Shown here: in pieces, positions 1 to 10,411 of the stretch
Position numbering within the stretch: position 1 is the stretch's first letter
Layout of the letters: each line of letters starts with the position of its first letter
From: Hybos culiciformis
Lineage: Eukaryota; Arthropoda; Insecta; Diptera; Hybotidae
NCBI GenBank assembly: GCA_964007475.1
Contig: OZ023275.1
Location: 18,641,829 to 18,705,828, forward strand
Reading direction: 5' to 3'
Length of the DNA stretch: 64,000 nt
Program-made: the position numbers and the translations under genes
The notes under the pieces: generated by a model
The model's database searches: none
What the model was told of the DNA's origin: nothing
What the model saw: only the letters and a program-made list of their open reading frames with translations

Positions 1-3000
1 ACCAAGATATTTGATGGAAAATAAAAAACAAAGAAATCAAGTTGATGTTTGTCTAAATTATTATTTATAAACCAAAAAGAAAAAAATCAATTATCAAAAA
101 CATATAATTCATATAAATTTTTTTCTTATTTCATCACAAAATCAATGTTAAACTTGATGTATTTCGATCAAGTTGAAAAATCGAAAAATGCTTGTATGTG
201 TTTTTCCAAAAAATCCTTGGTTAAAATATTTTCTTGTTGAAAATTAAAGAAAACATAGTTTCTGAACTAAATAAAATCGTGTAAATAAAATGCAAATTAA
301 GTTATTTATCTATTTGGATAATTATTGGTTTTTCAAATGAAGAAATATAAAGTTCTTTGTTCAAATGATAGTTATCTTTAAATTGAGGAAATTATAAATT
401 AAATTGTTTAAATTGTAGTTTTCGAACATTATATATTAATTTTTTTAACATTATTGTACATAGGTATACATTTATTTCAAAGAATTTCTAAAGTTTATTT
501 ATATAATAAAAATTAGTTGAAATGAAAATTATTAAAAAAATTACATAATTTTAAATATGAAAATTTTAAAATCAGTAACTTACTATATATTGATGATATC
601 AGCGAATCCCAAAATTTTTAATTATAGGATAATATAGAAGATAAATGTCAAAGTTACTCAACACAAGTTTATCGACCAAATGGGAAAAAAAATAACAAAA
701 AGTTTTGGTTTTAAAAATTAAAAAAAAAAAAATTTCAAAGAGCTGTCCCATTTTCTGTATTATTGTGTATTAAAATAGTGTTGCAATTTATATTATATAT
801 TTAACAATCGATCAACACCTCTCGAAATTCGCGAATTTTGACAAAGAAAGTTCAAATAAAATTAAAATTTTAATGTCCTAATAACAAAGTTATTGGTGTT
901 TTTAATAAAGAATAGCGGTTTTAAATAAAAAGGTATACGAAAATTTACCACGCTTAATAACAAGGGGTTAAAAGACAAAATGAGCTGCGGCCAGACGATT
1001 TGAACCCTATATTGTAGAGGAAACCAATAATGAGTGTTTAATGATTTTTTTCATACGAACAAATTATTATAATATGTAAATATGCAAGCTCATTAAATGT
1101 AAATAAACAAATAAATCAAAGTTTGGATAAACTATCATGAGATAACAAAAAATCCCTTAAATTCTTGAAAAATTTTCAGTCTATCAAATTCTTTTTATAC
1201 AATTTTCAAATTAAAAATGAAATTCAACTTTCTAAGTGTTATTTTATTTAAGAATACAATTTTATTTTATTTAATTTTTTTTCTTCATTTCACCCTCGCC
1301 TTTCTTAATACAATTTGGCAGCCGCACTATAATCAACAGTTAATTTTTATTAAAAAAAAATAAACTGAAAATATAGCAGAACACTGTCATTTTATAATAA
1401 GTTTTTTAAAATATACTACGTATAGTTTTTTCTCAATTCTTTCAATCAAAGAATGACGATTTGATGTTAAGAACTCAACACAAGCATACAAATCAGTCGC
1501 TTAGTTTTAAGCACGTTTTAAGACCGTCGCAGACATATATTTTATGAACATTAATGGTATATAAGTTAATGGTATATAAGTTTCATGCAAACCCTCAATA
1601 TTATTTTTTTACCGACTTAAAAATCCTAATTTTATTTTGTTTTGTTATTATTGAATTTCAAATTTAAAGAAAAAAAAATAAATAAATAAAAGTTTTCTAA
1701 ATTAGCGAACAAACAAAACAAACTTTTTACGAAAATATAATTTCATTTTTGATTTTCTGTAAAAAAAAAACATGAAATCAAAAACTTCTTTGAACAAATT
1801 ATATTAAAACATGTCCCATTTTTTTTAAAGGTAAGAAATAAAAATAAAAAAAAAAATTAAAAAGAAAAAGTTTTTAAAATTTTTGAACCCTCCCAAAAAA
1901 AAACAAAACAAAAATAAATTGTTTCATAAAGAAAAAGGAACTTATAAATTGAATAACAAAGTGTATAAAAAAGAAAAATCTAAATTGGGTGTCAAAAAGT
2001 CAAAATTATTTATTTTTTTAAATAATTGTTAATTTTTGAATACTTAATTTTACTTGATTTCACTAAAATTATGGCTTAATTATTGATTTTTTTTTCCCCC
2101 AAGTTTTTATATTTTAAATAGCAAAATTATTTTTAAAATAAATCTTTAGTCGGCCGTCTCGTAAAATGATATTGTCATTTTCATACAATTCCGTCGTCGG
2201 TTCGATTCCCACCTCGAGCTGGAATTTTTCAGGTGTGTTGTTTTAATAATGAGTGAGAAATAAATCTGTAATCATTACTTATATTAAAGTTAAATTTATC
2301 TAGTCAATTTGTAACCTTAGCGAACGAGGCTAGTTTGTTTTGTTATAATGATCGTTATTGATTTTGTGTTCTTTTAGCTCAAAATTAAACAAATTGGATT
2401 TTTTTGCCGTATTTTTGAACTACCAATTTTCGTAATGACTAAATTTGATAGTTAAACTAAAAACCTAGAAGATTTTAATAGTCTTTTTTCGCAATATTAT
2501 AAGTTTAAAATTATTTCTTCCAACAACTTTCAATATGTAAACATATGTATAATATAATGTATGTTTAAATTTAAATTACCATTTTACGGATTGTCCTATG
2601 TATGTACTTATAATACATACTTCAATTATAAAATAATGAAGCTAAATTATTTCTATAAAGTCAAACATTTAAAGTTCTCTGTCTCCCTCAAAAAAAAAAA
2701 TTATGAATAATTATTTGTGATTGTGTCAGCATTGAGTCAATTAATTATGGGTGCGATTGATAAATAGATGACAAATTTAAATTTGATTAATTAAACTAAA
2801 TTATTCATTAACTAGATTATTATCTTTAAATATACATATAATATAGTTTGTTCAGTACAGTGTATAATAAAGCAATTTAAATACACTTGTAATATTATAA
2901 AAAAAAATATTTTGGACTATTCTATACAAATATAATTCTCAAAGATATGTAATTAGATACAGTTTTCAAGTTTTTCATAATAAATCAAGTTATGAGGTTA

Positions 3001-3750
3001 ATTTTTATAAGAATGGTATGGTATTCTCAATATCAATAGATAAGACAAAGTCCTACCATGTCCTATACCATGTCTTATATTATTTATTGAGAAACCCAAC
3101 CATTTTTATCAATAATTTTTAATAACTTCCTGTTTAGAATAACTCTCGTTTAGATTATAAAATAAAAATCTGAAATATTGAAACTTTGTCGTAAGTACAG
3201 AAATAATATTTAACTTTGTAAAATTTTTGAACTATTTGTTTTGCATACATTTAATAAATTTAATTTTAATTTGTTAAAATAATGAAAATCTTTATAAAAT
3301 AATGTGATAACTAAATATTTTCAAAATAATTATACATATTTAGATATAGGCTCGGAAATGCACAATCAATTTAAATAAATTTTGAAGCATGTTTTGTGTA
3401 TAAAACAATTAGACGAAATAAATGATAATACACTTAAAAAAAAAAATATAATAAATAAATTATTTAAAAACTTTGATTATTTTGATTTAAAAAAACCTTA
3501 GGACTAGAACTATGGAAAAACACTTTCTAATTAGCTATGAAAAAAAAAATAATAATAATAAAAAAAAAAAATTTGGATAGAAAGGGTGGAAGTACGTCGC
3601 AATATTTTATTGAATTTTATTCATACAAGTAAGACTAGTTAGCCGATAAAACTGTGACTCATAAAATCTTAGCGAAGAATAATTTAAATTTTTTTTTTGT
3701 AAGAAATTAAAAAACTTTGAAAATAAAACACACCGAACAAAAATCTAACA
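1..3750. other. AT-rich gene-free DNA
   Basis: No coding region, RNA gene or complete transposon could be supported here. Reading frames are short and of low complexity. A GC-richer patch near 975-1010 and a tRNA-like B box near 2208 stand out. The right part leads into the C-terminus of a transposase pseudogene on the minus strand, so some of this stretch may be non-coding DNA of that old element. I found no matching terminal inverted repeat to fix its edge. Confidence 0.6.
2148..2235 (+). repeat. possible tRNA-derived SINE fragment
   Basis: A perfect pol III B box, GGTTCGATTCC, lies near 2208. An A-box-like TAGTCGGCCGTC lies about 60 bases upstream near 2149. The T-stem pairs at 4 of 5 positions, but no acceptor stem can be formed, so this is not a working tRNA. 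This GC-richer patch in AT-rich flanks fits the head of a tRNA-derived SINE. A chance B box is the alternative. Confidence 0.35.
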
Positions 3751-4177
3751 TTATTCGTTTTTGAAATAAGACATCTTCAAATAACGATGTCTTGAATCAT
3801 TTTTATGAAGTTCAATATTTTTTATTTTAGCTTCATTAAATAATTTTAAATTCGTATAAATTTTAATAAAGTCTTTGATAACTAATAATTTATGATTCTC
3901 GGAATCATTTAAAATTCGTGGATGATTTTTAAAAGTTAATAAAATTCTGTCAAAATCTAATTATTTAAAATAAAATTTGAAATTTTAAAAAAAATATTTT
4001 TTTGAAATAACTCATTTTTTGAGCGTAAGGTAGCTAAAATTTGTTCTATTTGCTTAGCTAATTTAACAAAATCTTTCCTTGGATTTCTCAGATGAAATTT
4101 GGTTTTATTGGCAATAAATAATGACTCATATTTTTCTTCAAGTTCAATAAGGTTCTTACATGTATCACATTTTAAAT
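3751..4177 (-). pseudogene. P-element/THAP9-like transposase, C-terminal end (part 2 of a split pseudogene)
   Basis: Read on the minus strand from 4181 downwards, this continues the transposase fragment at 12700-13110 once the LTR element and one copy of its TGTG target duplication are removed. It begins with KLIH joined to a CxxC motif (KCDTCKNLIELE). It then shows PRKDFVKLAKQIEQIL, which resembles the segment near the C-terminus of P-element/THAP9-family transposases. A stop at 3957-3959 is bypassed by a one-base frame change, after which an open frame runs to a TAA at 3751-3753. That frame ends in the basic-hydrophobic SRHRYLKMSYFKNE, similar in style to the family's ends. The frameshift, the missing N-terminal half and the LTR insertion show that the copy is dead. 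Family assignment is by motif style, not alignment. Confidence 0.65.
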
Positions 4178-4181
4178 TGTG
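4178..4181. repeat. target-site duplication (TGTG), left copy
   Basis: TGTG directly precedes the left LTR and is repeated at 12696-12699 directly after the right LTR. Four-base duplications are typical of mdg1/412-type Ty3/gypsy elements. Removing the element and one copy restores the transposase frame across the junction. Confidence 0.85.
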
Positions 4182-4743
4182 TGTTACTGTTTTTTGTCTT
4201 TTTTTATTACTTCCAATACTTTTACCTTTTTTTGATTTTAAATAAAAAAACGCGACTTTTTTCTTTTCGATATCTTTATTGTTTGAGTTTTAGAATTACA
4301 CTGAATATCTTAATTCTGATTTTCTTAGGTTTAAAAGGGAATTGAAATTTAAATTCCACAATTTTGATTTAGTACTTTGACCAATCAAAATTGGGAATGG
4401 GCGGGATTAAATAATTATCAAAGTGCATAATTAACACTTTGATAATTATTTGAAATTGTAACTTGAGTATCGTTTATTTTATTATTCTTTATTAAAATAA
4501 ACAAAAATGTTAAATTGACATTTTTGTTTATTCTAAAAAGAATTAAAAATAAAATATTAGTTTTGAAATATACAAAAATGTTAAATTGACATTTTTGTAT
4601 ATTTCCAAACCGATAAACAATTTGCACGTTAAGTGCTGCTATTTTATACAGTTGTAAATTGTTACAACTGTATAAAATGAAATCGTGGGAATATGAACAA
4701 GGAAATAGGTAACTATAAATAAGGTAAGTAAAAGGGTGCAACA
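4182..4743 (-). repeat. 3' LTR of the retrotransposon
   Basis: 562 bp, in element sense beginning TGTTGCACCC and ending CAGTAACA. It matches the other LTR along its whole length by eye. A possible polyadenylation signal AATAAA (minus strand) lies at 4203-4208 near the element-sense end. About half of the LTR is occupied by five perfect inverted repeats (see the separate entry). Confidence 0.93.
4359..4678. other. array of five perfect hairpins inside the LTR
   Basis: Arms, in order: 4359-4369 with 4383-4393 (11 bp, loop 13); 4410-4425 with 4435-4450 (16 bp, loop 9); 4496-4510 with 4518-4532 (15 bp, loop TAAATTG); 4565-4581 with 4589-4605 (17 bp, loop TAAATTG); 4641-4657 with 4662-4678 (17 bp, loop ATTG). 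All stems are fully matched. Hairpins 3 and 4 share the core CAAAAATGT-loop-ACATTTTTG, so one may be a copy of the other. The same array is in the second LTR, 7952 bp further right (12311-12630). Function is unknown. Confidence 0.9.
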
Positions 4744-4753
4744 CCTCCTTTCC
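4744..4753 (-). other. polypurine tract
   Basis: GGAAAGGAGG on the minus strand sits immediately upstream of the 3' LTR in element sense. It is the expected plus-strand DNA primer site of an LTR retrotransposon. Its position next to the TGTTG LTR start fixes the LTR edge. Confidence 0.8.
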
Positions 4754-5010
4754 AAAAGAAAATGACTTATAGTCATTTGAAAAAATTTTGCGGGGTGTTG
4801 CGTCCTTCTCCTTCCCTATTTGGGAGGGGAATGATAGGATTAAATTACATATTTATATATGACGCACAGAATCCTCTGTGGTTTACATTGTTTTTAGTAA
4901 ATTTTTTCATGAAAATGTTTACAAAATTAAAATGGTATATATAAAAGTATATGACATAATTTTTTTTTTTTTTACGATAAAAAAAAATAGATATAAAAAA
5001 AATTTACTAT

Positions 5011-5050
<40 letters not shown>

Positions 5051-6690
5051 GTATTTTAGAAAAAACTTAAAATTTAAAAAAAAAAAATTTTTTTTTTGAT
5101 GTTACATAGATAGTTCTTAAGTATAGAAAAAATTTTTTTTTTTTTTTATAGTACTATTATTATATTTAAATTATAAATATTTTTCTTTCAATATTGATAC
5201 CATATAATTCCATGTGATGATGTCAATATACCATATAATTTATTGATTAGAATTTATCTGTTCTATGGGATACTGCATCGGCCACATGATACAATGATGA
5301 ATTATATATTTCTCTCTTTTAATTTTTTTTTTGATATCAATCTAATTTTCCTAAAAATACAAATTAAAAGTTTTGGCAGTTAAAATGTAATAAAAAATTT
5401 TATAATTAAAATTTAAAATATTTTTGAATCAGAAACAATATGGTTTTTGATCGATTAATTTTAGATTAAATGAAAAAAAAAATATTTTGAAATGAAAAAA
5501 AAATTGAAATTTGGAATCTTATATATTAAAATAGTTTAGAAATAGTATAAAGGAAAAGGTATTCTAACAATAAAATCGCGTATTTTATTGTAGAACGTTT
5601 TAAACATAATATTAAGGTAGTCTAGGATAAAGAAGTAGCTACTTTAATATAGATTTAAGAATTAACCATATGGAAATATAATAAGATCTAATATTAAAAA
5701 AAATTTTATAATATTGTAATTTAACCTATTTTTAAGGTAGTTAAGTATAAGTATAAGAAAGGTTTTATTAAAAGTTAAGTAGATTAGGGATATGGTACCG
5801 ATATCCATGTTAAAATTAGCTTATAAGGAGATTATAAAATTAGGTAATAAATCATTAACATTTGAGAATTTTGACAATAGAAACTTCGTTTGTTATTAGA
5901 AGTTATTGTAAAATTAATCAGACATTGATAGTGTTTTTGAGTTTTCAGATGATGAACAACTTGATGAACAACTTGATGAAAAAAAAAAACTTCGTGGTTA
6001 TTAAAGTTATCGCAAAATTTAAGCGAAAATAATCAGAAATCTGTAATCGGTTTTCAAATGATAATGAAACAATAATAATCGATGATTTCAAATGATAATG
6101 AAACAATAATAATCGATGATTTCAAATGATAATGAAACAATAATAATCGATGATTTCAAATGATAATGAAACAATAATAATCGAATCCGATTCGAAAATG
6201 ATAATTTAGAAATATGCGTAAATATTTAATATATTATATTATTTTATAAGTATCAATAGTTAAATACTAGATAAATTATAGATAAGGACATGATTTGCTT
6301 TATTTAAGTAAATCAGGTTATAAATAAAATAGTTTAAGTCTGTTTTTGTGAACTAACTGCTCTTTGTTATTTTTATCAATTATGATACAATTAGGTTCAC
6401 TTATTTAAGATTTAAGACTTATGTAAGATAATATATTATATATTTTTATTTTATGTAATATTAACTTAGACTTATCTAAGTTAATCGATTTTCATAATAT
6501 TTTATTTTTTTTTTTAAATTCATAAGATGTAAAAAAAAATCTTCACCGTTATCATATCAACAATCTTTTAACAATCCGAAAACGAATTTGAAATTCTTAA
6601 GGAATTTCAAAACAGTGATCTTATTAAGATTGGTGACGAAAGAAAGTTCTAATGATTATAAGGTGGATTATTTAATTTAATCGTATTAAG
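4754..6690 (-). other. decayed 3' internal region of the retrotransposon
   Basis: This is where an integrase core and the end of pol would be expected. No catalytic DDE integrase motif, RT motif or env-like frame was found on either strand. It holds long T tracts (about 35 T at 5013-5047), a 15-bp palindrome near 4762, a four-copy 34-bp tandem repeat (6053-6183), and a 29-bp duplicate (6456-6484) of a piece of the gag-pol ORF. Confidence 0.6.
6053..6183. repeat. 34-bp tandem repeat, about four copies
   Basis: Units start at 6053, 6087, 6121 and 6155, each beginning TTCAAATGATAATGAAACAA and almost perfectly identical. A period of 34 is not a multiple of three, so it is not a protein repeat. 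The near-identity suggests recent slippage or a cis element of the retrotransposon. Confidence 0.9.
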
Positions 6691-8202
6691 TTAATTACAA
6701 TTTTTAACGTATCTGGTTATGTCCTTAGACATACCTTTCCAATAATGTACTTTCTTTATTTCTCGTATCAATTTATTTATTCCGATAAAGCCTTTATAAA
6801 AATCAGCTATTATCTTTTCTTTTTCTGAGTCAATTATGACTTCATTTAGTTTTGATGTTACCGTAATACTAACATTTTTTAAAACTTGATCCGCAATTTC
6901 TTTAAAGTTCTCTATCCGGATATAATTGAATAAATTGTCATTTAGCGACATTTGTAATTTTTTAATATTGTAGTTACCGGCCTCTTTTTCTAGCCTGGGT
7001 AGTAGTCGATTTAAATCGAGTACTCCTCTAATAACAAAAAATTCATCGAGATCTATGCTCGATATTACGTTATTTTTAATTCTTAATATTAACTTAGACT
7101 TATCTAAGTTAAACGATAAGCGGACATAATTTTTAACTATTCTAAAATCGTTACATTGGAATATCTTTGTCGAACGTCTTTTTTTATTTTGGTTAATTTT
7201 ATTAAAATTAACGTTTTTATTTTTCTCAAAATTCTCATCATTGAAATTGTTATTATAATTTCTGTTGAAATTATTTCCTAAATTTCTATTTATATAATTT
7301 ATATTATTATCGTTATTATAACGGATATTTTGAAAATTTGATCTATTTAAACTCGGATTATACACAAAATTCCGATTATTGAACCGATCGGTGTTTTTTC
7401 TATTGTTTTTATCGTTATTTTTACATGAAATGTGTGCTATGGTGTTAGGAGGAAATAAATCCAAGCTAACACTTACAAATTTAGACATTGCTTCATCTAC
7501 CGTATTGAAATTTTCTGAAAGCATTATTATTTTAATGGATTCATTTGAGGCATTTTGAATTATTGACCTTACGGTGGAAGTGGTCGTATATTTTTGGGCT
7601 AGTACTAGCGGTACTCCGTCAGATATATACGAATTTTCAAGTTTTTTCGCGAGTTTTTGTAATTTTTTAGAATATTGAATTGCTGTTTTATCATTTTGTT
7701 TTAAACTAAGGATCTTAGCTGTGGCTAGATCTGTGGAGTCTCCCTTAATCTGTGCTCTCAATTGTTTAATTATTTGTTGAACAGTATTTTCTGTTGTTAT
7801 AAGGTTGCGACAACTGCCTTCTAGCTTAGTTTTAATTAAAGCCACTAGAAGTGCTGTGTGTTGTCCAACAAATTGGTTAATAAGGGCTAACGCGTCAAGA
7901 AAAGATTGTAGATTATCCGGTTTACCGTTAAATGTTGGTAAGATTTGAGAGGCTAACGTTAAAAATGTAATTGCGTTTAAATTATCATTTTGTGTGATAT
8001 TCTGGGAGGTTGGTTTTTGAATATCATTACATTTTCGTTTTTTAATATAATTGAATTTTGGGTTTTCGTATTTTTTATCGCATATGATTTTAAAGTAGAT
8101 GTTATTATTGATTAACAGAAACAAAAAGGTAATTAATATTTGATAAAATGTTGCGAATGTGGTTGTGTCATACCGACAATATGTTTCACTTTTATCAAAC
8201 AT
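6691..8202 (-). CDS. retrotransposon Gag-like protein fused to the start of an integrase zinc finger
   Basis: A 503-codon open frame inside the LTR element. Residues about 80-250 look like a Ty3/gypsy capsid: ILPTFNGKPDNLQSFLDAL, then a leucine/lysine-rich helical stretch. Residues about 260-345 are Asn/Arg/Lys-rich, in the place of a nucleocapsid, but no CCHC knuckle is seen. Residues about 400-503 resemble the pol segment between RNase H and integrase and end in the integrase N-terminal finger (INKLIREIKKVHYW, YVKNCN). The usual first His pair is not evident and the frame stops after the first Cys of the CxxC, so the finger is probably not functional. Protease, RT and RNase H are absent between the two parts, so an internal deletion joined gag to pol in frame. 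A hydrophobic stretch at residues about 18-40 makes the Met at 8202 a doubtful start; a later start near residue 76 is possible. Confidence 0.75.
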   Translation of the reverse strand: MFDKSETYCRYDTTTFATFYQILITFLFLLINNNIYFKIICDKKYENPKFNYIKKRKCNDIQKPTSQNITQNDNLNAITFLTLASQILPTFNGKPDNLQSFLDALALINQFVGQHTALLVALIKTKLEGSCRNLITTENTVQQIIKQLRAQIKGDSTDLATAKILSLKQNDKTAIQYSKKLQKLAKKLENSYISDGVPLVLAQKYTTTSTVRSIIQNASNESIKIIMLSENFNTVDEAMSKFVSVSLDLFPPNTIAHISCKNNDKNNRKNTDRFNNRNFVYNPSLNRSNFQNIRYNNDNNINYINRNLGNNFNRNYNNNFNDENFEKNKNVNFNKINQNKKRRSTKIFQCNDFRIVKNYVRLSFNLDKSKLILRIKNNVISSIDLDEFFVIRGVLDLNRLLPRLEKEAGNYNIKKLQMSLNDNLFNYIRIENFKEIADQVLKNVSITVTSKLNEVIIDSEKEKIIADFYKGFIGINKLIREIKKVHYWKGMSKDITRYVKNCN

Positions 8203-8729
8203 TTTTATTTCTAAAAAAAAATTGGAAACCGATGTTTATTCTTATTCTTAATCTTTTAAAACCCAAAGTACAAGAAAGTAAAATATCGTAAAAACCAAAA
8301 TACCTGATCTAATAATCGAGAATTTAATAACTAGTAATAAGACACGATTATATAATATATTTGTATAATGTTTATTTAACATATATGAGAAAATAAAAAC
8401 GTAATGTATAGACAAGGACATTGTAGTTTACTTATTGCTAATAAGTTAATATACGACGTTTTAATAGATTTACTAACGCATAGAGGAGATTGTCTTCAAA
8501 CAATATAGAGAAATATAATGATATATGTAATATAAAAGTATCTTATAATAATATAGTTAGATAATATAATGTAATAATATAATAATAAAGTGTAATAAAA
8601 TATAATTAAATATATAATATAGTGTTTAGTTTGTTTAGGCAAATCTTAAAAAGATTTGTCAGGTAAAGTGATTTTACCGATTGATAAGTATCTTAAAAGG
8701 CAAATTTATATTTGTGGTTGATAATTATT

Positions 8730-8930
8730 CTAATAAGGGGTTGGGATTTCAATAGGACGGCTCAATTGTGCCATAGTATATCCTTTATTGAAATATTTTG
8801 ATTTTATCTTATTAGAATAGTTTTTACATATTCGCATAAAAATAAACGCGATTAATACCAAAAATATGATAAAGATTGATATATAAACCGATAGGGGGAT
8901 TGTTATCGGGAAATTTCTTATAATCATCAT
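8730..8930 (-). CDS. small single-pass membrane protein ORF of the retrotransposon
   Basis: 66 codons. Residues about 10-33 are a strong membrane segment (PLSVYISIFIIFLVLIAFIF), followed by a basic, Asn/Ser/Lys-containing tail ending in PIEIPTPY. It lies between the 73-codon ORF and the Gag-like ORF, in the same orientation. Short ORFs upstream of gag are reported for mdg1/412-type elements, which supports a real gene, but I cannot name its function. A remnant of an env transmembrane tail is an alternative, though the position before gag argues against it. Confidence 0.45.
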   Translation of the reverse strand: MMIIRNFPITIPLSVYISIFIIFLVLIAFIFMRICKNYSNKIKSKYFNKGYTMAQLSRPIEIPTPY

Positions 8931-9344
8931 TGTGAAGACAAAAATGATAATAGGATCTGTATATATATCAAGATTCCATAAATCTTCTAATTGATTGTAA
9001 AGAAAGATAAAAAAAAATATAAGTAAAATGTATCAAATATGATAGACGGTTTCGATTCGATAATTTATATATTAATGTGACAAATAATTAATTTTAACAA
9101 TGATTTATATCTTTGTATAAATCAATAGAATAATAAAGGAATTCGTTTGTTCATAAATTAAATTTTTTATTTTAGTGAGATATGAAAAACGATTCCAATT
9201 TAATATAAAACGAAATGATATAAGGTGTATATTAAACCTTGGATAAAGAATAAAGTTGTGTTTAAAAATTAAAAATAGTCTTTATTCGAGGAAAAAATAT
9301 CAAAAAAAAATAAGATCCGAAAAATAGAAAAGTATTGTTCAGAA

Positions 9345-9348
<4 letters not shown>

Positions 9349-9399
<51 letters not shown>
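9349..9399. repeat. poly-T tract of 51 bases
   Basis: An unbroken run of T (poly-A in retrotransposon sense) between the two small membrane ORFs. Its length may be affected by sequencing error. Confidence 0.85.
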
Positions 9400-9400
<1 letters not shown>

Positions 9401-9582
9401 TGTTTTGATAGCCTATAATCCTTTTAAACGAATTTTGTTACTTAGGTAAGCAAAGTTATTTCGTTACAAAGATTTTTATTTTTTAAGGAGTAAAAGGATT
9501 TTATATTTTTTTTAAAGAATAAATTAACATTAAAATAAGAAATGTTTTTCTTCAAAATTAATGTAAAAGTAAAAAAATATAA

Positions 9583-9804
9583 TTAAATTGCGTTAAGGGA
9601 GCCTATGCTTCTACTTAAATATTTTTTCTTTGTGGCTCCGTGCCAAACTTTATAAATTTTATATGCTACAGCTAATATTGCTACACCTGCAATAATGTAA
9701 AGTAAGGTAGTTATTTCGGAGGGAAAGGATTCTGTGATATCGACTGTATTGATAACAGTGCCCGTATTAGAGGGAGCTTTTTGTTTAGACTCTCCACTAC
9801 CCAT
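9583..9804 (-). CDS. small N-myristoylation-type membrane protein ORF of the retrotransposon
   Basis: 73 codons. It starts MGSGESKQK, which has Gly2, Ser6 and Lys7 as in N-myristoylation signals. Residues about 33-53 form a membrane segment (LLYIIAGVAILAVAYKIY), followed by a basic tail containing KKKYLSRS. It is the first sizeable ORF after the leader in element sense. An acylated, membrane-anchored small protein before gag suggests a role at the membrane, such as particle assembly or release; that is inference. Codon use looks less T-tract-driven than the surrounding sequence, which favours a real gene over a chance frame. Confidence 0.55.
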   Translation of the reverse strand: MGSGESKQKAPSNTGTVINTVDITESFPSEITTLLYIIAGVAILAVAYKIYKVWHGATKKKYLSRSIGSLNAI

Positions 9805-10012
9805 TTATATAACATATATAAGACAAAATGTAAGAGAAATTTATATATATATCTAAGGAAAAGATTAATATATCAAGATTACTCAAAATTGAGGATAAAA
9901 GGATATTTAAAATAAAATTATTCGATCAATCCGAAGATATATCATCATAAAAAATTATATAAAATTGTAAAAAAAATAAGATACATATCTTTAATGTTTT
10001 TGTAATATCCTT

Positions 10013-10140
10013 TGTTGTTATTCTTGTTGTTTTCTTTGCTGTTAATGATGTTGATGTTAATGTCGTTGTTGTTGCTGTTGTTGTTCTTGTTGTTATTATT
10101 TCTTCATTATATTGATGCTGTTGTTGTTGTTGTTATTGTA
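10013..10140. repeat. TTG/TTA-rich simple repeat
   Basis: An interrupted run of TTG-like triplets (CAA/AAC in element sense) in the retrotransposon leader. It gives a spurious Leu-rich plus-strand frame that is not a gene. T tracts follow. Confidence 0.8.
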
Positions 10141-10411
10141 GATGTTTTTTTTTTTTTTTTTTTTTTTTATTATATTTTATTTTATTGTTTTTTTTTTTTT
10201 TGAAAAAAAAAAAAAAAAGATTTTTTTTTTTTTTTTTTTTGAAAACAAACATATGTTTTTGATTATAATGATATTATCCTTTTCATTTTAAAATTTTATT
10301 ATTAATTTTTTTTTGATGTGTGCAATAGGATATTTTGAGAATTTTGTGCAATAAAAATTGATTTAATTTTGTTTATGTCTTTCAAATATTTTGTTATATT
10401 TTAACAAAAAA

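Noticed and set aside
970..1015. Possible tRNA-like B box on the minus strand (GGTTCAAATCG)
   Set aside because: No T-stem pairing, no A box at the right distance and no acceptor stem.
4762..5099. Two plus-strand frames near the 3' LTR
   Set aside because: They run into poly-T (Phe) and poly-A (Lys) codons, lie antisense to the element and have no domain.
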